From: an uncultured Roseburia sp. | Lineage (GTDB): Bacteria > Bacillota > Clostridia > Lachnospirales > Lachnospiraceae | NCBI GenBank assembly: GCA_900550935.1 | Contig: URUD01000053.1 | Span: 1 to 17,346, forward strand | Direction: 5' to 3' | Length of the DNA: 17,346 nucleotides | Shown: one piece after another, positions 8,067-15,169 of the stretch | Numbering within the stretch: the stretch's first letter is position 1 | Layout: each line of letters opens with the position of its first letter | Notes under the pieces: model-generated | The model's input: the letters and a program-made list of their open reading frames with translations, nothing else | Databases searched by the model: none | What the model was told of the DNA's origin: nothing | Translations under genes and position numbers: made by a program

Positions 8067-8088
8067 TTTTCCTGTTTTCTATAGATTA

Positions 8089-8115
8089 GACCTTTGCACC
8101 GGTCAGAAAGTTTCA
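8089..8115 (-). promoter_or_regulatory. Probable ECF-sigma autoregulatory promoter
   Basis: On the minus strand TGAAAC (8115-8110), a 17-base spacer and GGTC (8092-8089) match the layout of Bacillus SigV/SigM/SigW promoters (TGAAAC, 16-17 bases, CGTC or similar). A-rich tracts lie just upstream of the -35, as in UP elements. The expected start site is about 30 bases before the sigma gene's GTG. An inverted repeat GAAAGTT/AACTTTC (8142-8136 and 8112-8106) partly overlaps the -35. Confidence 0.65.
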
Positions 8116-8152
8116 AAAAAGTCAAATTTTTTTAGAACTTTCCTATAGAGTG

Positions 8153-8186
8153 AAAAAATCTCCCGCCCTTTTTCCGGCAGGAGATT
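8153..8186 (-). terminator. Rho-independent terminator of the amidohydrolase gene
   Basis: On the minus strand the arms 8186-8176 and 8167-8157 form an 11-bp stem (AATCTCCTGCC with GGCGGGAGATT) around an eight-base loop, followed by a T run to 8153. One pair is a G-U wobble in the minus transcript but a C-A mismatch in the plus transcript, so it acts on the minus strand. Confidence 0.85.
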
Positions 8187-8202
8187 CTTCATTATCATTG
8201 CC

Positions 8203-9384
8203 CTACACACTCTGATATACAATGCTTCCGTCAATGATCGTATACAAGATCCGCGAATCGATCGCAAACGGATTTCCCTTTATCAGTACAAAATCTGCAT
8301 CTTTTCCCTCTTCGATGCTTCCGACCCGGTCTTCGGCACCGATATGTTTTGCCGCATGAATGGTGATGGCCTGCAATGCACCAAACTCACTCATGCCACT
8401 GTAAATGGCGCGTCCCGCGCAAAGTGCCAGATGTCTTTCTTCAATTACCGGCGAATCTGTGATGATGGATACCTGACAGCCCGCTTTCTCTAAAACGGCA
8501 GGCGTATGAAATCCTTTGTTTTTCAACTCATATTTAGTTGCATGTCCAAAAGATGGTCCGACTGCGACCGGAAATCCCTCTTTGGCAAGATCATCTGCGA
8601 TCAGCGCTCCGTCCGTCGTGTGGTCAATGCGCAGTTCCAGCCCAAATTCTTTTGCGATCCGGATCGCCGTATAGATATCATCCGCACGATGGGCATGCGC
8701 TTTTAACGGCAGTTCCCCGTGGATCACCGGAAGCATCGCCTCAAGCCTGGCATCATAGGCAGGAAGTTTGGAATAATCGATCTGATCCGGGTAACCGGCT
8801 GCCTTTAATTTCTGATCATAGATCATGGTCTGATGCAGCACCTCTCTGAGTTTTGCTGCAACTGACATTCTCGAGTACACGCCCTTATCCTTATAACAGT
8901 TTTTCGGATTTTCTCCAAATGCAATCTTCATGGCTGACTTTTCTTTCACTACCATGTCATCGACCCGTTTTCCGTAGGTTTTGATGACACAGAATGTTCC
9001 GCCTATGATGTTTGAGCTGCCTGGTCCTGTCGAAACACAGGTCACGCCACCCTCCCTTGCCATCGCAAAGGTCTCATCCTGCGGATTGATGGCATCGATC
9101 GCAGAAAGCTGTGGTGTCACCGGATCTCCCAGTTCATTATAGTCCTGTCCTGCAAATCCGACTGCGTAACCATCCAGCCCCAGATGGCAGTGTGCATCCA
9201 CAAATCCCGGATAAATATCAATCCCGGTTGCATCGATCACTTCTGCTTCATTGATGATCTTGCCCTCTAACACCGGTGCGATCTTTTTGATCCTGCCATC
9301 CTCTGCAAGAATGTCTGCAACAAAAGGTTCCTCGTCTATGGCATTGTGGATGGTTCCCTGTTTTAACAATAAATACTGGCTCAT
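8203..9384 (-). CDS. Metal-dependent amidohydrolase, substrate unknown
   Basis: This is a cytoplasmic amidohydrolase-superfamily enzyme of the imidazolonepropionase/dihydroorotase-like type. A small beta domain is split between the N-terminus (1-58) and C-terminus (about 345-393, EGKDADFVLIKGNPF), with a TIM barrel between. Metal ligands are visible: His65 and His67 in FVDAHCHLGLD, a probable bridging Glu158 in AFGENPK, His230/His232 in LKAHAHRADD, His255 in LRIDHTTD and Asp310 in IITDSP. The 393-residue length is normal. The start at 9384 has AGAGGAAG upstream. It is flanked by terminators and is transcribed alone. Nothing nearby belongs to histidine, pyrimidine or amino-sugar breakdown, so context does not name the substrate. 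The superfamily call is strong; the reaction, hydrolysis of a cyclic amide, amide or related C-N bond, is only generic. Confidence 0.88.
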   Translation of the reverse strand: MSQYLLLKQGTIHNAIDEEPFVADILAEDGRIKKIAPVLEGKIINEAEVIDATGIDIYPGFVDAHCHLGLDGYAVGFAGQDYNELGDPVTPQLSAIDAINPQDETFAMAREGGVTCVSTGPGSSNIIGGTFCVIKTYGKRVDDMVVKEKSAMKIAFGENPKNCYKDKGVYSRMSVAAKLREVLHQTMIYDQKLKAAGYPDQIDYSKLPAYDARLEAMLPVIHGELPLKAHAHRADDIYTAIRIAKEFGLELRIDHTTDGALIADDLAKEGFPVAVGPSFGHATKYELKNKGFHTPAVLEKAGCQVSIITDSPVIEERHLALCAGRAIYSGMSEFGALQAITIHAAKHIGAEDRVGSIEEGKDADFVLIKGNPFAIDSRILYTIIDGSIVYQSV

Positions 9385-9424
9385 TTTTCTTCCTCTTCTT
9401 CATTATTTTCTCATCCATATTTTA

Positions 9425-9435
9425 AGTATAGTATA
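9425..9435 (-). promoter_or_regulatory. Candidate -10 region of the amidohydrolase gene
   Basis: On the minus strand two overlapping TATACT hexamers (9435-9430 and 9430-9425) lie about 45 bases before the start codon. Only poor -35 candidates are found, inside the preceding terminator. This is the only plausible place for a promoter between the ptsI terminator and the gene. Confidence 0.35.
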
Positions 9436-9440
9436 ACCGA

Positions 9441-9469
9441 AAAAAACGCCAGTTACACTGACGTTTTTT
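9441..9469 (-). terminator. Terminator of the fructose PTS operon after ptsI
   Basis: The arms 9469-9457 and 9453-9441 form a 13-bp stem (AAAAAACGTCAGT with ACTGGCGTTTTTT) and a three-base loop, ending in a T run on the minus strand. One pair is G-U on the minus transcript and mismatched on plus, which favours the minus direction. It follows the ptsI stop by 17 bases. Confidence 0.88.
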
Positions 9470-9485
9470 ATCCTCTTGCAATTTC

Positions 9486-11129
9486 TTATCTTAAGTCTGT
9501 TTTCCTGATCTGATCGCGCACTCTTAATATCATGGATGGAGATACGGAAAGTTCGTCAAATCCCATCTTTAAGAATGTTTCCGTCAGTTCAGTGTCTGCA
9601 CCTAATTCTCCGCAGATACCTACCCAGCATCCTTCCTTGTGTCCGTTGTCAACGACCATCTTTAACATGCGTAAGATCGCCTCGTGGTGTGCATCATAAA
9701 ACGCATCCAGTTTCGGGTTCTGCCTGTCGATCGCAAGCGTATACTGGGTCAGATCGTTTGTTCCGATCGAGAAGAAATCGACCTCTTTTGCAAGCAGGTC
9801 ACTGATCATAACGGCTGCCGGTGTCTCGATCATAATGCCGAGTTCCACATCTTTGTACGGAAGTCCGTCCCGGTCAAGTTCTGCTTTTACTTCCGCCACA
9901 ATCGCCTTGATCTTTCTTACCTCCGTAACAGAGGTGATCATCGGGAACATGATCGAAAGTGTTCCATAATAACTGGCGCGGTAGATCGCCCTTAACTGGG
10001 TCTTAAAGATATCCTGTCTGTCCAGACAGATACGGATCGCACGGTAACCCATTGCCGGATTTTCCTCTTTATCCAGATGGAAATAATCTACCTGTTTGTC
10101 TGCTCCGATATCAAGCGTACGGATAATCACTTTCTTTCCTGCCATATTTTCCGCTACCGTCTTGTATGCACTGAACTGCGCTTCCTCGGTCGGATAATCC
10201 TCTGACTCCAGATATAAGAACTCACTGCGGAACAGTCCGATACCGCCTGCATCATTGGCAAGTGCTGCTGCCACGTCAGAAACACCTCCGATGTTTGCAT
10301 ACAGATTGATCTTTCTGCCGTCGATCGTCACATTTTCTTTGCCCTTTAATTCCTGAAGCAGACGTTTTTTCTGTTCGTCCTCTTCTTTTAAGCGGCGGTA
10401 TTTTTCTAAAGTTTCCTCATCCGGGTTGATGTAGAAAATGCCCTGGTATCCGTCTACGATACCCATTGCTCCATCAACCGGACTCGCTGCACCGTTTTCC
10501 TCGATCTGCTCTTTGAAATCCACACCGATCAGTGCCGGTATGTTCATGGTGCGGGCAAGGATGGCTGTATGGGAATTGGTAGAACCGTGTCTTGTCACAA
10601 ATGACAGCACCCTGGACTTATCCAGCTGTACCGTTTCACTTGGTGCCAAGTCATCTGCCAGGAGGATCACCGGTTCATCCCCTGTCATGTCTCCCATGAC
10701 ATTTCCCTGCAAAATGGAAATGACCCGGTTTGAAATATCCTTTACATCCGCCGCCCGCTCTCTCATGTAATCATCATCCATTGCAGCAAACATCTGGGAA
10801 AAGTTGTCGCCGGTGGAGGCTACCGCAAATTCTGCATTGACCTCCTGCGTCTTTATGATATTGCTGACGGATTCCAGATAATCCGGATCATCGAGCATCA
10901 TCTGATGAATTTCAAAAATAGCTGCATTGACTTCGCCCACTTCTTTTAATGCTTTTTCGTAGAAGCCGGCAAGCTGTCGTTTTGCTTCTTCTTTTGCATC
11001 TAAAAACCGCTGTTCCTCTGCTGCAGTATCGGTTACTCTACTACGGCACACCGTGTGATCTTTTTTACCATATACCGATAATTTCCCAATCGCAATTCCG
11101 CCAAATACGCTTTTTCCTTCTAATACCAT
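9486..11129 (-). CDS. ptsI: PTS Enzyme I (phosphoenolpyruvate-protein phosphotransferase)
   Basis: This cytoplasmic enzyme transfers phosphate from phosphoenolpyruvate to HPr, the first step of PTS sugar uptake. The N-terminal part (1-225) holds the swivelling phosphohistidine domain with His187 in HGSTNSHTAILAR. The C-terminal barrel binds PEP with Arg301 in GGIGLFRSEFLYL, Arg337 in IIRTLDIGADK, the SIGTNDLTQYTLA segment (454-466) and catalytic Cys506 in GICGELGAD. Length 547 is slightly short of the usual 570-575 but complete. The frame extends upstream to a TTG at 11150, but GAGGG stands six bases before the ATG at 11129, so I use the ATG. It is the last gene of the fructose operon, 41 bases after ptsH. 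This position makes the general PTS enzyme fructose-linked. Confidence 0.96.
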   Translation of the reverse strand: MVLEGKSVFGGIAIGKLSVYGKKDHTVCRSRVTDTAAEEQRFLDAKEEAKRQLAGFYEKALKEVGEVNAAIFEIHQMMLDDPDYLESVSNIIKTQEVNAEFAVASTGDNFSQMFAAMDDDYMRERAADVKDISNRVISILQGNVMGDMTGDEPVILLADDLAPSETVQLDKSRVLSFVTRHGSTNSHTAILARTMNIPALIGVDFKEQIEENGAASPVDGAMGIVDGYQGIFYINPDEETLEKYRRLKEEDEQKKRLLQELKGKENVTIDGRKINLYANIGGVSDVAAALANDAGGIGLFRSEFLYLESEDYPTEEAQFSAYKTVAENMAGKKVIIRTLDIGADKQVDYFHLDKEENPAMGYRAIRICLDRQDIFKTQLRAIYRASYYGTLSIMFPMITSVTEVRKIKAIVAEVKAELDRDGLPYKDVELGIMIETPAAVMISDLLAKEVDFFSIGTNDLTQYTLAIDRQNPKLDAFYDAHHEAILRMLKMVVDNGHKEGCWVGICGELGADTELTETFLKMGFDELSVSPSMILRVRDQIRKTDLR

Positions 11130-11135
11130 AATTTT

Positions 11136-11140
11136 CCCTC
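11136..11140 (-). promoter_or_regulatory. Ribosome site fixing the ptsI start
   Basis: GAGGG on the minus strand lies six bases before the ATG at 11129-11127, which argues against the upstream in-frame TTG at 11150-11148. Confidence 0.7.
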
Positions 11141-11170
11141 GTTTCTGCAATGTTTATGATATGGGTTCTT

Positions 11171-11428
11171 TTACAGATTGCTCTTCAAAAACGCTTCTAA
11201 TGCTGCAATCGCTTCGTCTTCTTTCTCTCCATCTGTACGAACCGTGATCTCTTCTCCACATTTTGCACCGAGTCCCATCACGCCAAAGATACGTTTTGCA
11301 TCAACTTCTTTGTCTCCTTTTGCGATCGTAACACTGCACGGAAATGCTACTGCCTCTTTTACCAGTGCTCCTGCCGGTCTTGCATGGATGCCTTCTTTGT
11401 CCGTAATTACATATGTGAATTCTTTCAT
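11171..11428 (-). CDS. ptsH: HPr-family phosphocarrier protein lacking the regulatory serine
   Basis: This small cytoplasmic phosphocarrier (85 residues) takes phosphate from Enzyme I on His15, seen in GIHARPAGALV, and passes it to the IIA domain of FruA. The second signature is altered. Classical Firmicute HPr has LKSIMGVMSLG, with Ser46 phosphorylated by HPr kinase to drive catabolite repression. Here residues 44-54 read AKRIFGVMGLG, placing Arg at position 46 and Gly at the later Ser. The catalytic function should be intact, but control through P-Ser-HPr should be absent. It sits 16 bases after fruA and 41 before ptsI. A second, canonical HPr elsewhere in the genome is possible. Confidence 0.95.
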   Translation of the reverse strand: MKEFTYVITDKEGIHARPAGALVKEAVAFPCSVTIAKGDKEVDAKRIFGVMGLGAKCGEEITVRTDGEKEDEAIAALEAFLKSNL

Positions 11429-11444
11429 TTTGTTCTTCCTTTCT

Positions 11445-13349
11445 TTATTTTACTTCTTTTTTTAATACTCCTAACAGCACACAGGATATCACAGAACCTA
11501 CTGCTAATGATAACAGATATAACAGTGGATGGCCAACGGTTAAGAATACGAAGATTCCGCCGTGTGGTGCCATTAAAGTACAGTCAAATGCCATGGATAA
11601 TGCTCCGGCTGCTGCAGAACCTGCGATACATGCCGGTAATACACGGAGTGGATCCGATGCTGCAAATGGGATTGCTCCCTCTGTGATGAAGGATAAGCCC
11701 ATGATAAAGTTGGTTGGTCCTGCTTTTCTCTCTGACTCTGTAAATTTGTTTTTGAAGAAAAGTGTTGCAAGTGCGATGGCAAGTGGTGGAACCATTCCTC
11801 CGACCATAACAGCTGCCATAATGTTATAGTTTCCTGCTGCGATCGATGCCACGCCAAATACATAAGCTGCTTTGTTGACCGGGCCACCCATATCAACAGA
11901 CATCATTCCGCCAAGTAATGCGCCTAAGAAGATAACGCTTGTTCCGCCTAATCCCTTTAAGCCTTCGTTGATCATTGTGTTCAGTGCTCCGATCGGTGGC
12001 TCAACGATATACATCATGATAATACCGATCAGGAAAATACCGATCAACGGATATAACAATACCGGTTTGATCCCTTCGAGGCTGTCCGGCAGTTTGGAAC
12101 AGACTTTCTTTAAGCCAAGTACCAGGTAACCTGCTACGAAACCTGCTGCCAGTGCTCCAAGGAAACCGGAAGTTCCGTTTGCTGCAATGGCTCCGCCGAC
12201 AATACCAACGGCAAGACCAGGACGGTCTGCGATACTCATTGCGATATATCCGGCTAAGATTGCAAGCATAAATCCAAATGCGGTACCACCGATGGATTTA
12301 AAGGTTGCTGCCAATGGTGTGATCGTACCGAAATTGCTTCTCTCATCCAATGGAAGTGAGTTCAGATCAACGGAAAGTCCATCGATCAGGAAAGCGATCG
12401 CGATCAGGATACCTCCGCCAACAACGAATGGTAACATATGGGATACACCATTCATCAGGTGTTTGTAAATCTGGTGTCCGATGCTGTCCTTCTCTGTTTC
12501 TGTGTCATCCTCTGCTTCTTTTTTGCTTCCTGCACGATAGATTGCGGCTTTTCCGTTCATGGCTCTTGTGATCAGCTCTTCTGCTTTGCTGATACCATCT
12601 GCTACTTTACACTCAATGACCGGCTTTCCGTCGAAACGGCTCATCGGCACCTGGGTATCTGCTGCGACAATGATCGCATCTGCACGGTTGATCTCATCTT
12701 GGGTGAGCACATTTTTGGCTCCACCGCTTCCTCTTGTCTCAACTTTGATCTCACAGCCTAACTCTTTTGCCTTTTTCTCGAGGCTCTCTGCTGCCATGTA
12801 AGTATGTGCGATACCGGTTGGACATCCGGTTACTGCCAGGATATATTTTTTTCCGGCTGCATCCTCTGCTTTTGTTTCTTTGGCGTCCTCTTTTTCTGCC
12901 TCTGCCGCATCGATGACACTTAAAAATTCATCTACCGTTCTGGCATTCTTTAAGGATGCAGTAAAGTTTTCATCCATCAGTAAAACAGATAATCTGCTGA
13001 GTACATCCAGATGCACATTGTCCTCAGTATCTGGTGCTGCGATCAAAAAGATCAGGTTAACCTTGCCGCCATCCAGCGCATCAAAATCGACTCCGTCTTT
13101 TACTACCATCGCTGCCAGTCCCGGTTTTGCTACCGCATCTGATTTGCAGTGTGGAATGGCAATTCCCTCACCAATTCCTGTGGTTCCTTCTTCTTCTCTT
13201 GCAAAAACACCCTTACGATAGGTCTCCACATCTTTGATCTTACCGCTTTTTGCCATCAGTGCCACCATCTGGTTGAGCACATCTTCCTTTCCAGCCGCCG
13301 CTCCCTGCAGCTCAATGCTCTCTTTAGAGAGCAAATCTCTGATCCTCAT
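11445..13349 (-). CDS. fruA: PTS fructose transporter, fused IIABC
   Basis: This membrane permease imports fructose and phosphorylates it at C1. Domain order is IIA (1-150) with His67 in GIAIPHCKSD, IIB (about 167-270) with Cys176 in AVTGCPTGIAHTYMA, and IIC (about 290-634), which has eight or more hydrophobic segments and the conserved GGPVNKAAY (488-496) and SFITEGAIPFAASDP (553-567). Charged linkers rich in Glu, Asp and Lys (150-167, 277-290) join the domains. Length 634 is typical of Firmicute FruA. GGAAAGG precedes the ATG. It lies 36 bases after fruK and 16 before ptsH. The neighbouring 1-phosphofructokinase makes fructose the best-supported substrate over mannose or mannitol. Confidence 0.96.
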   Translation of the reverse strand: MRIRDLLSKESIELQGAAAGKEDVLNQMVALMAKSGKIKDVETYRKGVFAREEEGTTGIGEGIAIPHCKSDAVAKPGLAAMVVKDGVDFDALDGGKVNLIFLIAAPDTEDNVHLDVLSRLSVLLMDENFTASLKNARTVDEFLSVIDAAEAEKEDAKETKAEDAAGKKYILAVTGCPTGIAHTYMAAESLEKKAKELGCEIKVETRGSGGAKNVLTQDEINRADAIIVAADTQVPMSRFDGKPVIECKVADGISKAEELITRAMNGKAAIYRAGSKKEAEDDTETEKDSIGHQIYKHLMNGVSHMLPFVVGGGILIAIAFLIDGLSVDLNSLPLDERSNFGTITPLAATFKSIGGTAFGFMLAILAGYIAMSIADRPGLAVGIVGGAIAANGTSGFLGALAAGFVAGYLVLGLKKVCSKLPDSLEGIKPVLLYPLIGIFLIGIIMMYIVEPPIGALNTMINEGLKGLGGTSVIFLGALLGGMMSVDMGGPVNKAAYVFGVASIAAGNYNIMAAVMVGGMVPPLAIALATLFFKNKFTESERKAGPTNFIMGLSFITEGAIPFAASDPLRVLPACIAGSAAAGALSMAFDCTLMAPHGGIFVFLTVGHPLLYLLSLAVGSVISCVLLGVLKKEVK

Positions 13350-13385
13350 ACCCTTTCCTCCTGTCTCCTTTTTCTTTCATGCTTT

Positions 13386-14291
13386 TTATGCAAACGACTT
13401 CAGTAACTGTTCTACCTCAGCCTTTGTTGCCAGTTCTTCTGAAAATGCAGATGCGCTTCCGGTACATACGCCCATGTGGAACGCATCCTGATAACTGCCG
13501 CTCTGCAGGTAACCTGCTAAAAATCCGGCTACCATGGAGTCCCCGGCGCCTACGGAATTTACAACCTTTCCTTTCGGTGCTTCCGATTCGTATACGTTTC
13601 CATCTTCTGCGACTAAGACCGCTCCGTCTCCCGCCATGGAGATGAGTACATTTTTTGCTCCCATCTTCTGAAGTTTCTTTGCATACGGAATCACTTCTGA
13701 TCTTTCTTTGAATGTCACACCAAAGATCTCACCCAGTTCGTGATTGTTTGGCTTTATTAAAAATGGGTGATACTGTAGTACATTGACCAGCAGATCTTTT
13801 GTCGCATCCACAACAATTTTCAAATTCCGGTCTGCAAGATATTTCATGATATCCATATAAATAGTCTGTGGCATCACATCCGGTATACTTCCTGCCATAA
13901 CTAAAATGTCACCATCCCGTAATTTCTCTAACTTCTCATACAGCTTTTCGATGTCGTCATTCAAAATAGCCGGTCCCTGTCCGTTGATCTCACTCTCTTC
14001 GTCCCCACGGATTTTTACATTAATGCGGCTCATGCCCTCTGCGACCGGAATGAAATCAGCGCAGATGCCTTTTTCTTCTACCAGACGCTGTAATTCGTTT
14101 CCGGTAAATCCGGCATAAAAGCCTAATGCCGTATTTTCATAGCCCAGATTCTTAAGTACCATGGAAACGTTGATGCCCTTTCCTCCCGGGAAGATCTTCT
14201 CCTCTCTGGTCCGGTTGACTCTGCCACAGGTAAATCCCGGAACATTTACGATATAGTCTAATGATGGATTGAATGTTACTGTGTAAATCAC
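13386..14291 (-). CDS. fruK: 1-phosphofructokinase
   Basis: This PfkB-family sugar kinase phosphorylates the fructose-1-phosphate delivered by FruA to fructose-1,6-bisphosphate. The start TFNPSLDY is the 1-phosphofructokinase/tagatose-6-phosphate kinase opening. The first PfkB signature is FPGGKGINVS (34-43). The second is NSVGAGDSMVAGFLAGY, with catalytic base Asp251 and the anion hole just before it. Length 301 is standard. It is 23 bases downstream of fruR and 36 upstream of fruA. A lacC-type tagatose-6-phosphate kinase would look similar, but the fruA neighbour settles the call. Confidence 0.95.
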   Translation of the reverse strand: MIYTVTFNPSLDYIVNVPGFTCGRVNRTREEKIFPGGKGINVSMVLKNLGYENTALGFYAGFTGNELQRLVEEKGICADFIPVAEGMSRINVKIRGDEESEINGQGPAILNDDIEKLYEKLEKLRDGDILVMAGSIPDVMPQTIYMDIMKYLADRNLKIVVDATKDLLVNVLQYHPFLIKPNNHELGEIFGVTFKERSEVIPYAKKLQKMGAKNVLISMAGDGAVLVAEDGNVYESEAPKGKVVNSVGAGDSMVAGFLAGYLQSGSYQDAFHMGVCTGSASAFSEELATKAEVEQLLKSFA

Positions 14292-14314
14292 CTTTTTTCT
14301 CCTTTCTTCGCTCG

Positions 14315-15058
14315 TTAAACCTGAATGATATTTTTACTCTTTGCAAATGCAGGATGTATCGTTCCTGTTGTTATCACGGAGGCACTTTCGAACTCTCCGA
14401 AGGTCACACTGGAAATCTGATTGAATTTGCTCTGGTCTGCCAGCACAAAACGTTCCTTACAGTTTTCCATTGATTTGCGTTTTACCATCGCCTCCTTAAG
14501 CTCCGGTGTGGAAAACCCGCGCTGTAAGCTGACACCATTTGTTCCCCAGAACCCTTTGGTAAAATTATATTTTTCTAAGGTTGCGACTGCTTCTTCTCCT
14601 ACAATAGCCTCTGTTACTGCTTTAAACTCTCCGCCAAGGATATAGACCGTACATCCTTTCTCAGCAAGTTTTTTTGCATGTGTGATGGCGTTGGTAACAT
14701 AGATTGCCTGCTTGTTTGAAATGTAATCGATCATGCGCTCCGTTGTGGTTCCTGCATCAATATAAACGAAATCACCAGGTGCGATCAGTCCGGCTGCATA
14801 AATGGCGATCGCTTCCTTTTCCTCTTTGTTGCGTTCTTTTCGATGTACGACTTCATCATCCATGGTGCTGAATACAGTGTTCTTTATGATTGCCCCACCA
14901 TGCACTTTGATGAGCTGACCTCTGGCATCTAATGCTGTCAGATCTCTTCGTATGGTGGATTCTGACGCATCCAGTTCCGTCATAAGCTGTTGTACGGTCA
15001 CACTTCCCATATCTTCTAGTATGGATAAAATCTTTGAAAATCTTTCCTCTGTCAGCAT
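14315..15058 (-). CDS. fruR: DeoR-family transcriptional regulator of the fructose operon
   Basis: This is a repressor of the DeoR family, whose members respond to phosphorylated sugars. Residues 1-55 are a winged helix with the signature VTVQQLMTELDASESTIRRD and the following HGGA wing. Residues 75-247 are the sugar-phosphate sensor domain with YIDAGTTTERM, TNAITHAKKLA and ILGGEFK. The frame extends to an ATG at 15073, but GGAGG lies eight bases before the ATG at 15058 and overlaps the upstream ATG, so the 247-residue form is preferred. As first gene of fruRKA-ptsHI it probably controls its own operon. Fructose-1-phosphate is the likely inducer, by analogy with other fructose-operon DeoR regulators. 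Repeated 14-bp sites around the promoter are candidate operators. Confidence 0.92.
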   Translation of the reverse strand: MLTEERFSKILSILEDMGSVTVQQLMTELDASESTIRRDLTALDARGQLIKVHGGAIIKNTVFSTMDDEVVHRKERNKEEKEAIAIYAAGLIAPGDFVYIDAGTTTERMIDYISNKQAIYVTNAITHAKKLAEKGCTVYILGGEFKAVTEAIVGEEAVATLEKYNFTKGFWGTNGVSLQRGFSTPELKEAMVKRKSMENCKERFVLADQSKFNQISSVTFGEFESASVITTGTIHPAFAKSKNIIQV

Positions 15059-15066
15059 ATCTTTAT

Positions 15067-15071
15067 CCTCC
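15067..15071 (-). promoter_or_regulatory. Ribosome site that selects the inner ATG of fruR
   Basis: GGAGG on the minus strand lies eight bases before the ATG at 15058-15056. The outer in-frame ATG (15073-15071) overlaps this site and has no ribosome site of its own. Confidence 0.7.
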
Positions 15072-15088
15072 ATTTTCGGTCACGTTCT

Positions 15089-15102
15089 GTCAAAATCATT
15101 CA
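15089..15102 (-). promoter_or_regulatory. Candidate FruR operator 1 (downstream of promoter)
   Basis: The 14-mer TGAATGATTTTGAC (minus strand) is repeated exactly at 15155-15168. This copy falls at about +9 to +22 of the predicted fru transcript, where bound repressor would block elongation or open-complex formation. The assignment to FruR is by position only. Confidence 0.55.
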
Positions 15103-15116
15103 TCTTTGTTGTTTTT

Positions 15117-15145
15117 ATTATAGGTTCAAAATACGTCACAGTCAA
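15117..15145 (-). promoter_or_regulatory. Sigma-A promoter of the fruRKA-ptsHI operon
   Basis: On the minus strand TTGACT (15145-15140), exactly 17 bases and a perfect TATAAT (15122-15117) form a near-consensus promoter. The start site should be near 15110, giving a leader of about 50 bases before fruR. Such a strong core promoter needs a repressor, and candidate operators surround it. Confidence 0.85.
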
Positions 15146-15154
15146 TCAAATTCA
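15141..15154 (-). promoter_or_regulatory. Imperfect third operator-like repeat covering the -35 box
   Basis: TGAATTTGATTGAC on the minus strand matches the exact 14-mer repeat at 10 of 14 positions, with the ends TGAAT and TTGAC conserved. It abuts the copy at 15155-15168 with no gap and contains most of the -35 hexamer. Confidence 0.4.
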
Positions 15155-15168
15155 GTCAAAATCATTCA
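15155..15168 (-). promoter_or_regulatory. Candidate FruR operator 2 (upstream of promoter)
   Basis: This is the second exact copy of TGAATGATTTTGAC, centred 66 bp from the first and lying about ten bases upstream of the -35. Together with the downstream copy it brackets the promoter. Confidence 0.55.
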
Positions 15169-15169
15169 C

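Noticed and set aside
8538..8849. 103-codon plus-strand frame opposite the amidohydrolase
   Set aside because: It is antisense to the metal-binding barrel; its composition is low-complexity and no start signal is present.
10438..10770. 110-codon plus-strand frame opposite ptsI
   Set aside because: It is antisense to the well-conserved phosphohistidine domain, has no ribosome site and is a codon-bias shadow.
11130..11150. Seven-codon N-terminal extension of ptsI starting at TTG
   Set aside because: The ribosome site GAGGG lies inside the extension and six bases before the inner ATG, which also gives the normal Enzyme I start.
11573..11896. 107-codon minus-strand frame inside fruA
   Set aside because: It lies wholly within the conserved IIC domain of FruA in another frame, and its Gln/His/Ser-rich product resembles no protein.
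12880..13221. 113-codon Ser/Ala-rich plus-strand frame opposite fruA
   Set aside because: It is an antisense shadow of the IIA domain with no initiation signals.
14152..14346. 64-codon minus-strand frame between fruR and fruK
   Set aside because: It overlaps both genes out of frame, has no ribosome site, and its product is only the shifted reading of the fruK start.
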